This document shows positions 33,494 to 45,615 of a stretch of 64,000 bases of DNA, piece by piece. The stretch lies in the NCBI RefSeq assembly GCF_003444775.1, contig NZ_CP021081.1, positions 1,910,001 through 1,974,000 on the forward strand, given 5' to 3'. The notes under the pieces are model-generated. The model saw nothing but the letters and a program-made list of their open reading frames with translations, was not told where the DNA came from and did no database searches. A program made the position numbers and the translations under genes. The first letter of the stretch is position 1, and each line of letters starts with the position of its first letter. This DNA is from Deinococcus ficus (lineage in GTDB: Bacteria > Deinococcota > Deinococci > Deinococcales > Deinococcaceae).

Positions 33494-34213
33494 TCACCTG
33501 CCCGAACTCGGTCGGGTGGGCAGGCAGGCCCACCAGCTGGGGTGCAGCTCGCCGGCCTGCGCCTCGCGGTGGGCCTCGTCAGGGCGGTTCAGGGCGTGCA
33601 GGGCCAGCACCCGCGCGGGGCTGCGGGGCGCACTGAGGTCCAGGGCCTTCTGCGCGGTGGCCGCTGCCTTTCCCGGCCCGAGCGGGTGCTGGGCCAGAGC
33701 CAGGACCGCCAGCACGTGCGCGTCCGGGGACGTGCCGCCCAGCTCCGCGACCTTCAGGCCCTCGGCCAGGGCGCGCAGGGCGGCGCGCGGGTCGCTCAGG
33801 CGGGCCTCGCCGCGCAGGACGGCGCAGGCGGCCAGGGCGGGGCTGTCTCCCTCGTGAATTGCCTGCCGCCGCGCCTCCTCGGTCCGGCTGGCGGCGCAGT
33901 CCTGCGCGCCCTGCTGCGTGAGGGCCCGGGCCTGCAGGACGCTGCGCCGCGCGCTGTCCGGCTGGTCCTCCAGGGCCTGAAGCGCTTCCTCGGGCTCGCC
34001 CAGGCGCAGCAGCGCGGCCGCCCGCAGGAGGGGATCGGTGGTCCAGCGCGCCGCGAGGCGCGGGCGGCCCAGGTGCAGGGCGATCGCGGCCGCCCCGGCC
34101 CGCTCCGCGGCGGTCCAGGGGGCGGTCAGGGTTTCGGCGGCCTGCACGGACGCGTTCAGGGCGTCGTGCAGGCCGCCGGCGGGCGGGGGATCAGACGGGG
34201 CGGGGGCAGGCAT
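33494..34213 (-). CDS. Hypothetical helical-repeat protein
   Basis: This 239-residue, Ala/Leu/Arg-rich protein is predicted by eye to be all-helical, with degenerate TPR-like pairs such as DPLLRAAALLRLGEPEEALQALED and ARVLALHALNRPDEAHREAQ. No signal peptide, membrane segment or catalytic motif is visible. I do not recognise a named family. It could be a cytoplasmic scaffold. It is transcribed 59 bases downstream of the small HTH gene and may share its transcript. Confidence 0.65.
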   Translation of the reverse strand: MPAPAPSDPPPAGGLHDALNASVQAAETLTAPWTAAERAGAAAIALHLGRPRLAARWTTDPLLRAAALLRLGEPEEALQALEDQPDSARRSVLQARALTQQGAQDCAASRTEEARRQAIHEGDSPALAACAVLRGEARLSDPRAALRALAEGLKVAELGGTSPDAHVLAVLALAQHPLGPGKAAATAQKALDLSAPRSPARVLALHALNRPDEAHREAQAGELHPSWWACLPTRPSSGR

Positions 34214-34271
34214 GCAGTGGGAGCAGCATACCGGCCCGGCCCCGCCTGGAGGCCAGGGCGAAAACGCGGGT

Positions 34272-34475
34272 TCAGGCGCTGAGGGCCAGGTCCAGTCCGA
34301 GGAAGCGCCACAGGGCGCGGCGGGGCACGCGCAGGCCGTTGGGGTGCTCCACGGCGCCCAGGCGGCCGTCGCGGATCCAGCGGCGCACGGTGCGTTCGTG
34401 CGTGCCGGTGAAGTCGGCGACCTCGCTGACTTTCATGAGTTTGGGCATGTTCTGGAACTGGTCGGCTAGGGTCAT
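34272..34475 (-). CDS. Small helix-turn-helix DNA-binding protein (excisionase/HTH_17 type)
   Basis: The 67-residue protein is essentially one domain: MKVSEVADFTGTHERTVRRW carries the helix-turn-helix, followed by IRDGRLGAVEHPNGLRVPRR as the wing, the layout of excisionase and MerR-type N-terminal domains (HTH_17). It lacks any effector domain. It should bind DNA, but there is no integrase nearby, so it is more likely a transcription or architectural factor than a phage excisionase. GGAGG lies 8 nt before the ATG, inside an ORF that ends at its start. Confidence 0.82.
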   Translation of the reverse strand: MTLADQFQNMPKLMKVSEVADFTGTHERTVRRWIRDGRLGAVEHPNGLRVPRRALWRFLGLDLALSA

Positions 34476-34814
34476 TCAGGCCTCCAAAAAGCGGGCAGGG
34501 CCGCCACACGGCAGCCCCACACAGGATTCAGGATTCAGGAGTTCGCTCAGGTCGTGGTGCCAGCCGCCCCCACCGGGACGGGCCCACCGGATTCCGCCGT
34601 GGTCGCCCGGCCCGGAGCGGGACGGGATGTGGCAGCGCGGAAGCGGCATCGGGCGTTTCAACTTGCCTGAAAAGTACCACAGGGCCGGTCAGGGCGGCGT
34701 CAAGCATGAAGGAACCCCGCTGGGGGGGTTCATGGGTGGGGCCGAAGCCTGGAGCCGGGGGCGTGCAGACGGGCCGGGACTGCCGGCCAGTGCAGTGCAT
34801 TACATTCGGCGGCG
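34476..34814. other. Divergent intergenic region between the HTH and DUF554 genes
   Basis: This 339-base stretch has a minus-strand TACTTT (34671-34676) as a possible -10 for the HTH gene, a minus-strand open frame of up to 61 codons (34476-34661) ending directly at the HTH ATG (TGA then ATG), and a short direct repeat GATTCAG at about 34525-34540. The 61-codon frame has no recognisable domain and is not called as a gene. Confidence 0.4.
34801..34806 (+). promoter_or_regulatory. -10 box of the DUF554 gene
   Basis: TACATT ends 8 nt before the ATG with no Shine-Dalgarno, a leaderless arrangement. Confidence 0.5.
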
Positions 34815-35591
34815 ATGAGCCTTCTGTCGCAACTGTCCGGGACGCTGGTGAACGTGGGGGCCGTGCTGCTGGGCACGCTGCTGGGCCTGGCGCTGGGGGG
34901 CCGCCTGCCGGAGCGCACGCAGCGGACCCTGCTGCAGACCCTGAGTCTGGTCACGCTGTTTATCGCGCTGGACATGGCCGGCAGCCTGAACCGCGTGACC
35001 GGCGGCAGCGTGCCGGGCGTGCTGCTGGCGCTGCTGGCGCTAGCGCTGGGCGTGGCGATCGGCGAGGCGCTGGGCATCGAGGAGGCGCTGGCGCGGCTGG
35101 GCGAGACGCTGCGGCGGCGCTTCCGGGGCGGGGGCCGGTTCACGGAGGGGTTCGTGGCGGCCAGTCTGCTGTTCTGCGTGGGGCCCATGACCGTGATCGG
35201 GGGCATTCAGAACGGCCTGACCGGCGACAGCGCCACGTACGTGCTGAAAAGCACGCTGGACGGCATAGCTGCGCTGGCCCTAGCGGGCGCCTACGGCATC
35301 GGGGTGGGGTTCAGCGCCGTGAGCGTGCTGGTCGTGCAGGGCGGCATCAGCCTGCTGGCGGGCAGTTTCGCGGCCGGGCTGCTGGGCGGCGCGAGCCCGG
35401 AGGTGCTGAAGACGAACGCGCACGTGCTGCTGCTGACCGGCACGGGCGGCCTGATGATCGCCGGGATCAGCTGGAACCTGATGCTGGGCGGCCTGGGCCT
35501 GGAGCAGCACCGCGTGCGGGTGGGCAGCATGCTGCCGGCCCTGCTGCTGGCGCCCCTGGTGCTGGGGCTGGCCTCACGCCTGACCGGCTAA
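34815..35591 (+). CDS. DUF554 family membrane protein
   Basis: This 258-residue integral membrane protein has about seven hydrophobic segments and the DUF554 features LVNVGAVLLGTLLGLALGGRLPER near the start, FCVGPMTVIGGIQNGLTGD in the middle and a Gly-rich repeat of the same topology in the second half. The family is annotated as a possible transporter with no proven substrate. Length is normal. It appears to be monocistronic. Confidence 0.85.
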   Translation: MSLLSQLSGTLVNVGAVLLGTLLGLALGGRLPERTQRTLLQTLSLVTLFIALDMAGSLNRVTGGSVPGVLLALLALALGVAIGEALGIEEALARLGETLRRRFRGGGRFTEGFVAASLLFCVGPMTVIGGIQNGLTGDSATYVLKSTLDGIAALALAGAYGIGVGFSAVSVLVVQGGISLLAGSFAAGLLGGASPEVLKTNAHVLLLTGTGGLMIAGISWNLMLGGLGLEQHRVRVGSMLPALLLAPLVLGLASRLTG

Positions 35592-35741
35592 GGCCTGGAC
35601 CACCCCGAGGCCGGGCCCGCTTGATCAGGCTGCGGTGAGGTTCACCTCACCCGGCCCCCACCCAGCCCGGCCTGCCTTGACATCACCTTCAGAATTGATG
35701 TTCCTGTGGGCATTTTTCAGTCGCTGGTCAGATTCAGCCCG

Positions 35742-35747
35742 TACGGT
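35742..35747 (+). promoter_or_regulatory. -10 box of the DUF4384 gene
   Basis: TACGGT ends exactly 7 nt before the ATG, a leaderless arrangement. A consensus TTGACA at 35677-35682 lies too far upstream to pair with it. Confidence 0.55.
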
Positions 35748-35754
35748 GACCGGC

Positions 35755-37059
<1,305 letters not shown>

Positions 37060-37228
37060 CCCCTTCCCGCTGGGGGCGACTGGCACCACCCAAGCGGCCC
37101 CGCCCCCAGCCTGACGACTCCCGCGCCTCACGCCAGGCGGCGTGAACCGGGTCCGAATCCACCCCCCCACGAGCCGGACGGTCCGCGCTCACCGCCCCCT
37201 CTCCCCTGTTTCCGAATCTGAGTTTCCA

Positions 37229-37272
37229 GCAGAGTGCCGCCCCGACACACAACGGTCGGGGCGGCACTCTGC
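37229..37272. terminator. 18-bp perfect hairpin between the DUF4384 and nspC genes
   Basis: GCAGAGTGCCGCCCCGAC (37229-37246) is perfectly complementary to 37255-37272 with an 8-nt loop. It lies 14 bases past the minus-strand nspC stop and probably terminates both converging transcripts, although no T-tract is present. Confidence 0.7.
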
Positions 37273-37286
37273 CGTTCTGCCTGCGC

Positions 37287-38513
37287 TCAGCTGAGCTTCG
37301 CCTTGAATTCCTCGTACCCGAAGGTCTTCACCCGCTCGTACGAGCCGTCCAGGTGCAGGATGCCGATATCCGGGTGTTTCACCCCGTTGAAGAAGGTGGT
37401 CTTCACCATCGTGTAGTGGATCATGTCGTCGAACACCACCCGGTCCCCGATCTTCAGCGGCCCGGGGAACACGTACTCCCCCACCACGTCCCCCGCCAGG
37501 CAGGTCGTCCCGCCGATCAGGTACGCCGCGCCGGGCGGGGTGTCCACCGCCTCGCGGTGCTCCTCGGCCGGCGGGTCCCCGGCGCCCAGGATGCGCGGCC
37601 GGTACGGCATCTCCAGCACGTCCGGCATGTGCGCCGACACGCTGATGTCCAGCAGCACGGCGTCCTTGACGTTGTGCACCACGTCCAGCACGCTGGACAC
37701 CAGCCAGCCCGTCTGCCAGCCGAAGGCACTCCCCGGCTCCAGGATCACGTGCACACCCCACCGTTCCCGGAAGGCCCGCACCACCCGGATCAGGCGGGGA
37801 ATGTCGTACCCCTCGCGCGTCATCAGGTGCCCGCCGCCGAAATTCACCCACTTCACGCGCCCCAGCACGTCCCCGAAGTTCCGCTCCACGACCTCCAGGG
37901 TCCGTTCCAGGGTGTCACTGTCCTTCTCGCACAGCGTGTGGAAGTGCAGGCCGTCCACGCCGTCCAGCAGGTCCTCCCGGAACTCCCGGCGCGTCACGCC
38001 CAGGCGGGAGAACGGCCCGGCCGGGTTGTACAGGTCCGTCTCCACCTCCGCGTACTCCGGGTTGATGCGGATACCGACGTGCAACTCCCGTCCCGCCGCG
38101 CGGGCCGCGTCCACCTGATGCTTAAAGCGCTCCCACTGCGAGAAGGAATTGAATACCAGGTGATCGGCCAGCGCCAGGATGCGCGGGAAGTCCTCATCGC
38201 TGTACGCCGGCGCGTACACGTGCACCTCCCCCTGCATCTCCTCTCTGGCCAGGATCGCCTCGTTCAGGCTGCTGGCCGTCGCTCCGGTGATCCCGTACTC
38301 CCGCAGCAGCGGGAAGGCCGACCACATCGCGAAGCCTTTGAACGCCACGATGATCTGCGCCCCACTCTCGCGCTGCACGTACTCGATCAGGGTCAGGTTG
38401 CGGCGCAGGCGGGACTCGTCCAGCACGAATGCCGGGCTGGGAATCGCCGCCCAGTCCACGGTGGACACGTCCGTCACAGACGGCAGGATCAGGTCAGAAG
38501 GCAGAACACTCAC
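37287..38513 (-). CDS. nspC: Carboxynorspermidine decarboxylase
   Basis: This 408-residue fold-type III PLP enzyme carries IIVAFKGFAMWSAF with the PLP Lys K59, the FHTLCEKDSDTLERT segment, GGGHLMTREGYD, an EPGSAFGWQTG region and a late Cys in GTTCLAGD. It resembles NspC, which decarboxylates carboxynorspermidine or carboxyspermidine to norspermidine or spermidine. The GTG start lies 7 nt after TACGCT and begins SVLPSDL. The partner dehydrogenase (CANSDH) is not in the window. Diaminopimelate decarboxylase is less likely by motif. Confidence 0.92.
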   Translation of the reverse strand: MSVLPSDLILPSVTDVSTVDWAAIPSPAFVLDESRLRRNLTLIEYVQRESGAQIIVAFKGFAMWSAFPLLREYGITGATASSLNEAILAREEMQGEVHVYAPAYSDEDFPRILALADHLVFNSFSQWERFKHQVDAARAAGRELHVGIRINPEYAEVETDLYNPAGPFSRLGVTRREFREDLLDGVDGLHFHTLCEKDSDTLERTLEVVERNFGDVLGRVKWVNFGGGHLMTREGYDIPRLIRVVRAFRERWGVHVILEPGSAFGWQTGWLVSSVLDVVHNVKDAVLLDISVSAHMPDVLEMPYRPRILGAGDPPAEEHREAVDTPPGAAYLIGGTTCLAGDVVGEYVFPGPLKIGDRVVFDDMIHYTMVKTTFFNGVKHPDIGILHLDGSYERVKTFGYEEFKAKLS

Positions 38514-38520
38514 GCCGCCC

Positions 38521-38526
38521 AGCGTA
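38521..38526 (-). promoter_or_regulatory. -10 box of nspC
   Basis: Minus-strand TACGCT ends exactly 7 nt before the GTG, a leaderless arrangement. Confidence 0.65.
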
Positions 38527-38596
38527 CCGGATGCGCAGCGCCCGCCGCCCGAACCGACAAGCCGGGTGAAGGCAGGCAAATTGCAGGACCCACCAC

Positions 38597-39169
38597 CTAC
38601 CCCAGGCGGTCGTGGACTTTCATGGTGAACAGCAGCCAGGCCATGAAGGCCAGGGCGATCAGGGCGGCGGCCACCAGGACCGGCAGCAGCGGGTTGCGGC
38701 GGCGGTGCTGTTCGTCGTCCTGGCGTTCGGTGTGCTCGTCGCGGCGCAGGGGCTGGTGGGTGCCGTAGGGGCTGCGGTGCACGCTCTGGGTGTGCCATTC
38801 GCTGGGGGGGAGGTTGGTCAGCATGGCCTGGGCGCGTTCGTGGCCCTGCGCGGCGGCTTGGTCGAGCAGCAGGCGGGCGGCGTTGAGGTTGGCCTGGGTG
38901 GGGTGTTCGTCGGTTTCGCGGAGGGTGTCGCCGTCCAGGCTGAGCCAGCCGCCGCGCAGGAGTTTCGCCGTCTCAAACTGCGCGTCCGCGTGGCCGGCGC
39001 GGGCCGCCTGGAGGAGCAGGGCATGCTGCTCGTTGGCGGGCAGGCTGAAGGCGCGCTCATAGGCGTGGAAGTGCTCGTACACGTCCCAGGCGGCCTGGGG
39101 GTCGCCGGCGTGCGCGGCGTCCAGGGTGTCGCGGCTGACGGTCTGGGGGGCGGGGGGTCTGGCGGCCAT
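38597..39169 (-). CDS. Tail-anchored protein with Sel1-like repeats
   Basis: This 190-residue protein has two Sel1/TPR-like helical repeats (ALLLQAARAGHADAQFETAK and AARLLDQAAAQGHERAQAML-type), a charged Arg/His/Gln-rich linker (about 130-158) and one C-terminal membrane helix (about 160-180) with a short tail. That layout suggests a cytoplasmic repeat domain tethered to the membrane. Function unknown. The start lies 11 nt after TACAAT, so the leader would be only about 4 nt. Confidence 0.7.
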   Translation of the reverse strand: MAARPPAPQTVSRDTLDAAHAGDPQAAWDVYEHFHAYERAFSLPANEQHALLLQAARAGHADAQFETAKLLRGGWLSLDGDTLRETDEHPTQANLNAARLLLDQAAAQGHERAQAMLTNLPPSEWHTQSVHRSPYGTHQPLRRDEHTERQDDEQHRRRNPLLPVLVAAALIALAFMAWLLFTMKVHDRLG

Positions 39170-39180
39170 GGCGTGCCTGG

Positions 39181-39186
39181 ATTGTA
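39181..39186 (-). promoter_or_regulatory. -10 box of the Sel1-like gene
   Basis: Minus-strand TACAAT lies 11 nt before the ATG, giving a very short leader with no Shine-Dalgarno. Confidence 0.5.
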
Positions 39187-39199
39187 GGCCGGGTGGGGC

Positions 39200-39706
39200 T
39201 TACTTCGTGAAGCGGAAGCTTTTCACGAAGGGCGTCATGACTTTTTTCAGGGCGGCCTCGGCGCCGGCGCCTTTGAGGGTGGTGCCGGTGATCAGGTAGG
39301 CCTTCTTGCCCCTGAGGATGTAGGCACTCTGGTAGTACAGGGTGCGGGCGCCCTGGCGGCCCTGGTAGGTGGTCTGGCTGCCCTTGATGCCGCCGAAGGT
39401 GAGGGGCGCGTTGCCGAGGATCTTGCCGCCGGGCAGGAGGAGTTTCAGGTCGGCGGCGCTGCGGGCGTAGTACTGCGCCAGGGTCATGGGGGTTTTCAGG
39501 GTCTGCACGACCACGTTGATGTTGGGGCGGAAGCCCTGGACGGTGGTGGGCGCAGCGTACTTCACGGTGACGCCGGCCACGTCACGTTTGAGCCAGCCGG
39601 GGGGCGCGGTGACGCTCAGGCCGTCGCGGGGGCTGGTGAAGGTGGCGGCCTGGGCCGCGCCCAGTGCGGCGGTCAGGAGCACGGGAAGAACGCACGGGTG
39701 ACGCAT
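39200..39706 (-). CDS. Exported hypothetical protein (PsbP/DcrB-like)
   Basis: This 168-residue protein has a signal peptide (about 1-20, ending AAQA) and a single domain with the alternating strand pattern of PsbP/DcrB-type lipid-free envelope proteins: FTSPRDGLSVTAPPGW, NINVVVQTL, TTYQGRQGARTLYYQSAYILRGKKAYLITGTT divided over two beta-hairpins, and a C-terminal helix. Function unknown. TACCCT lies 5 nt before the ATG (39712-39717), another near-leaderless start. Confidence 0.65.
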   Translation of the reverse strand: MRHPCVLPVLLTAALGAAQAATFTSPRDGLSVTAPPGWLKRDVAGVTVKYAAPTTVQGFRPNINVVVQTLKTPMTLAQYYARSAADLKLLLPGGKILGNAPLTFGGIKGSQTTYQGRQGARTLYYQSAYILRGKKAYLITGTTLKGAGAEAALKKVMTPFVKSFRFTK

Positions 39707-39755
39707 GCCTCAGGGTAGGGGCGGTGAATGTGCGGGTGTTGAGGCGGGCGGGGCC

Positions 39756-40480
<725 letters not shown>

Positions 40481-40481
<1 letters not shown>

Positions 40482-41167
40482 TACTTCAGCGCCTCGCGGA
40501 AGCGTTCCAGGCCGGCGCGGGGGCCGTCCGCGCCGAACACGGCGCTGCCGGCCACGAGGCAGCTGGCGCCGGCGTGCACGACCGCGCGGGCGTTCTGTGG
40601 GGTGACGCCGCCGTCCACCTGGAGTTCGGCCGGGCTGCCCAGGTCGTCCAGCCAGTGGCGGACAGTGCGGATGCGGTCGAGGCTCTGGGGGATGAACTTC
40701 TGCCCGCCGAAGCCGGGGTTCACGCTCATGATCAGCACGAGGTCCACGTCGGCCAGGACGGGTTTGATCGCCTCGAGGGGCGTGCCGGGATTGAGTGTGA
40801 CGCCGGCCTTCTTGCCGAGTTCCCTGATCATCTGCACGGCGCGGTGGATGTGGGGGGTGCTTTCCACGTGCACGGTGAGGCCGTCGGCGCCGGCGGCGGC
40901 GAAGTCCTTCAGGTAGCGCTCGGGCGCCTCGATCATGAGGTGGACGTCCATGAACAGGGGGCTGGCGCGGCGGGCGGCGGCCAGGATGGGCATCCCGAAG
41001 CTGATGTTGGGCACGAACGCGCCGTCCATGACGTCCACGTGGGCCCAGTCGGCGTCGCCGATGGCCTGGAGGTCGTCGGCCATGCGGGTGAAGTCGCACG
41101 AGAGCAGGCTGGGGGCCAGTTTGACCGGGCGGGCCTGGGGGTCGGGGTGGGCGACGTCGGCGTTCAC
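40481..41167 (-). CDS. rpe: Ribulose-phosphate 3-epimerase
   Basis: Rpe interconverts ribulose 5-phosphate and xylulose 5-phosphate in the pentose phosphate pathway. Seen in 228 residues: [11 protein letters not shown], the metal ligands in [11 protein letters not shown] and [17 protein letters not shown] and [10 protein letters not shown], with AGSAVFGA near the end. The GTG start was chosen because TAATCT lies 7 nt upstream. A longer form from 41236 would add an unconserved 23 residues. It heads the rpe-comB operon. Confidence 0.93.
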
Positions 41168-41174
41168 GCCCCGC

Positions 41175-41180
41175 AGATTA
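41175..41180 (-). promoter_or_regulatory. -10 box of rpe-comB
   Basis: Minus-strand TAATCT ends 7 nt before the chosen GTG, a leaderless arrangement. It also argues against the longer rpe start. Confidence 0.6.
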
Positions 41181-41334
41181 ACACTTCCTTCACTTATGTT
41201 CTGAGCGAAATGTAACGGCGCCCGGCCGTCCCGCATGGTGGCACGCGTCAGGGGCGCGCCAGCCGGCGATCACGCCGGGCGGACGGACGCCCCGGCCCTG
41301 CGTGGCACAATCGGCGTGTACGGAGGTTGTACCC

Positions 41335-43470
<2,136 letters not shown>

Positions 43471-43481
43471 GCCCTCCCCTG

Positions 43482-43511
43482 CCGGCCGCGCTTCCTTCCG
43501 GGCGCGGCCGG
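43482..43511 (+). terminator. Hairpin between scpA and meaB
   Basis: A perfect 10-bp stem CCGGCCGCGC/GCGCGGCCGG (43482-43491 with 43502-43511) is followed by CCTGTTGTCC. It suggests the mutase transcript ends before meaB, which has its own promoter. Confidence 0.6.
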
Positions 43512-43576
43512 CCTGTTGTCCCGGCGGCCGGAGCGGACCGCGCGGGGGCGGGCGGTCCGTCCTGGGCCTGATTGGG

Positions 43577-43582
43577 TAGCAT
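43577..43582 (+). promoter_or_regulatory. -10 box of meaB
   Basis: TAGCAT ends 6 nt before the GTG with no Shine-Dalgarno, a leaderless arrangement. Confidence 0.55.
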
Positions 43583-43588
43583 CCGGGC

Positions 43589-44572
43589 GTGAGTGACTCT
43601 CCCGCACTGGCCGCCCCCGAACCCGTGCACCCGCTGGCCCTGCCGCTGCTGTCCGGCTCGCGGCGGGCACTGGCGAAGGCCATCACCCTCACGGAATCCA
43701 CCCGCCCAGAGCATGAGGTGCAGGCCCAGCGGCTGCAGGCCCAGGTGCTTCCGCGGGCCGGGCGGTCCATCCGGGTGGGGCTTACCGGTGTGCCCGGGGT
43801 GGGCAAGAGCACCTTCATCGAGGCGCTGGGGGTGTGGCTGGCAAACCAGGGCCGGCGGGTGGCGGTGCTGGCCGTGGACCCCAGCAGTGCCCGTACGGGC
43901 GGCAGCATCATGGGGGACAAGACCCGCATGCCGGCCCTGACCGTGCACCCGAACGCGTTCATCCGGCCCAGTCCCAGCGGCGGCACGCTGGGCGGCGTGG
44001 CCCGCCGCACCCGGGAGACGATCACGCTGTGCGAGGCGGCCGGGTACGACGTGCTGCTGGTGGAGACGGTGGGCGTGGGGCAGTCCGAGACGCAGGTGGC
44101 GGCGATGACGGACCTGTTCGTGCTGCTCACCCTGCCGAACGCCGGGGACGAGTTGCAGGGCATCAAGCGCGGCATCATGGAACTCGCGGACCTCTGCGTG
44201 GTGAACAAGGCCGACACCAACCCGAAGGCCGCCACCCGCGCGCAGACGGAACTGCGGACCGCCCTGACGCTCCTGACCCCCCACGACGCACCGTGGCGTC
44301 CGGTGGCGCTGAAGGCCAGCGCCGTGACCGGCGAGGGCATCCCGGAGGTGTGGGCGCAGGTGGAGCAGTACGCCGCGACCGTGGACCTCGGCGCGCGGCG
44401 GCACGAGCAGACCGCGGCGTGGTTCGACGACCTGCTGCGCGAGGCGGCCTGGAAGGCCTTCCGGGCCGGGGTGGGCGCCGAGCGGATCGCCCAGTTGCGT
44501 GCCGAGGTGCAGGCGGGGGCGCTCACGCCCGTGCAGGGCGTGCAGGCGCTCCTGCCGCAGATGTGGAGCTGA
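43589..44572 (+). CDS. meaB: Methylmalonyl-CoA mutase-associated GTPase MeaB
   Basis: MeaB is a G3E P-loop GTPase chaperone that loads and protects the B12 cofactor of methylmalonyl-CoA mutase. Seen in 327 residues: Walker [32 protein letters not shown], the switch region [11 protein letters not shown] and the guanine-specificity NKAD. The family name ArgK is an older misannotation. Its position directly after scpA supports the role. Confidence 0.94.
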   Translation: MSDSPALAAPEPVHPLALPLLSGSRRALAKAITLTESTRPEHEVQAQRLQAQVLPRAGRSIRVGLTGVPGVGKSTFIEALGVWLANQGRRVAVLAVDPSSARTGGSIMGDKTRMPALTVHPNAFIRPSPSGGTLGGVARRTRETITLCEAAGYDVLLVETVGVGQSETQVAAMTDLFVLLTLPNAGDELQGIKRGIMELADLCVVNKADTNPKAATRAQTELRTALTLLTPHDAPWRPVALKASAVTGEGIPEVWAQVEQYAATVDLGARRHEQTAAWFDDLLREAAWKAFRAGVGAERIAQLRAEVQAGALTPVQGVQALLPQMWS

Positions 44573-44578
44573 CCGGGG

Positions 44579-45244
44579 TCAGCCGTCCATGAGTTTAGGC
44601 AGCATCCGCACCCAGTCGGTGACCTGCCAGCTGTTCAGGAAATGCACCGCTTCCGGGCTGAGGTCGTGGTCGAGTTCCACGGCCAGCAGGGCCACCCCGC
44701 CGCGCTTCTCGCGGGTGCAGGTCAGGGTGGCGATGTTCGTCTCGTCGGCGGCGATGGTGCTGGCGAGGCGGGCGATCACGCCGATGGCGTCGCGGTAGCG
44801 CAGCAGCAGGGTGGGGTTGGCCGCGCCGAAGTTCACGCCGAGTCCCTGCACGTGCGTGACCTGGATCACGCCGCCGCCCGTGCTGCTGCCCTGCACCGTC
44901 ACGCTCTGCGTCTCCCCCTTGAGCTCGATGACCGCGGTGTTGGGGTGCACGTCGCCCAGGTCCACGTCCCGGAAGTCGTAGGTGAGGCCCGCCCGCTCGG
45001 CTTCCTCGAAGGCCTGCGCGAGGCGGGCGTCGTCCGGGCGGTAGCCGAGGATCCCGGCGATCAGGGCGAGGTGCGTGCCGTGCCCGCGGCCGGTCTTGGC
45101 GAAGCTGGCGTGCAGCCCGATGCGGGCCTCGCGAGGTGCCTCGCCGAGCAGGTGGTGCGCGACCAGTCCCAGGCGGCAGGCCCCGGCGGTGTGGCTGCTG
45201 CTGGGGCCGATCATGACCGGGCCGATCATATCCAGGAGGGACAT
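44579..45244 (-). CDS. sdaAB: L-serine dehydratase, beta subunit
   Basis: This 221-residue protein has the SDH beta domain start [21 protein letters not shown], with the conserved SSSHTAGA, and a C-terminal ACT domain (about 145-221, [19 protein letters not shown]). With an alpha subunit carrying the Fe-S cluster, it deaminates L-serine to pyruvate. No alpha gene lies in the window. The ATG lies 6 nt after TATACT, which rejects a start 14 codons upstream. It is convergent with meaB, 6 bases apart. Confidence 0.92.
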   Translation of the reverse strand: MSLLDMIGPVMIGPSSSHTAGACRLGLVAHHLLGEAPREARIGLHASFAKTGRGHGTHLALIAGILGYRPDDARLAQAFEEAERAGLTYDFRDVDLGDVHPNTAVIELKGETQSVTVQGSSTGGGVIQVTHVQGLGVNFGAANPTLLLRYRDAIGVIARLASTIAADETNIATLTCTREKRGGVALLAVELDHDLSPEAVHFLNSWQVTDWVRMLPKLMDG

Positions 45245-45250
45245 GCGGGC

Positions 45251-45256
45251 AGTATA
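45251..45256 (-). promoter_or_regulatory. -10 box of sdaAB
   Basis: Minus-strand TATACT, a near-consensus -10, ends 6 nt before the ATG, a leaderless arrangement. Confidence 0.7.
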
Positions 45257-45299
45257 CGGAGCCGGCCCGGCGGGCCGTCCGGTCACGCGGGCAGGCGCC

Positions 45300-45482
45300 T
45301 TACTCGGGCTGGTCCTCGTCGGCGAGGTCGCCGAGGTTCTCCTCCAGCTCGCTCAGGACCTGCCGGGGGTCGGCGTTCGGGTCGAGGCCGTCGGCGTTCG
45401 TGCTGCCGTCGGCGCCCTGCATGCCGTCCTCGATGATCTCGGTCTGGTCCACGTCTCCGCTGTTCGGCTGGGGGCTCGTCAT
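45300..45482 (-). CDS. Small acidic hypothetical protein
   Basis: This 60-residue protein begins [13 protein letters not shown] and is very acidic (about 17 Asp/Glu, ending [14 protein letters not shown]). It has no basic patches and no signal or membrane segment. CACACT lies 7 nt before the ATG, a weak leaderless -10. The C-terminal half looks helical ([14 protein letters not shown]). I do not recognise it. Chaperone-, DNA-mimic- or client-like small acidic proteins are possible, but nothing here distinguishes these. Confidence 0.6.
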   Translation of the reverse strand: MTSPQPNSGDVDQTEIIEDGMQGADGSTNADGLDPNADPRQVLSELEENLGDLADEDQPE

Positions 45483-45603
45483 GGCGTTCAGTGTGGGTGG
45501 TGGGGGGCCGCGCGGGATGGCCGGGGCTTCATGCTTTCCGTAGCCTTGGGCCCCAGCGGGCCGGAGTGTGCGCCCGGCCGCACTGGGCACGGCCGGCGCC
45601 CAT

Positions 45604-45609
45604 TAGCGT
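45604..45609 (+). promoter_or_regulatory. -10 box of the alpha/beta hydrolase gene
   Basis: TAGCGT ends 6 nt before the ATG with no Shine-Dalgarno, a leaderless arrangement. Confidence 0.55.
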
Positions 45610-45615
45610 GCCGGA

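Noticed and set aside
34520..34545. Direct repeat ATTCAGGATTCAGG as an attachment site or mobile-element end
   Set aside because: The repeat is only 7 bp, lies in an intergenic region, and no integrase or transposase is nearby.
41188..41214. Radiation/desiccation response motif upstream of rpe or scpA
   Set aside because: TTATGTT is followed by AAATGTAA, but the halves are not complementary and do not fit TTATGTCATTGACATAA. No match was seen elsewhere in the window.
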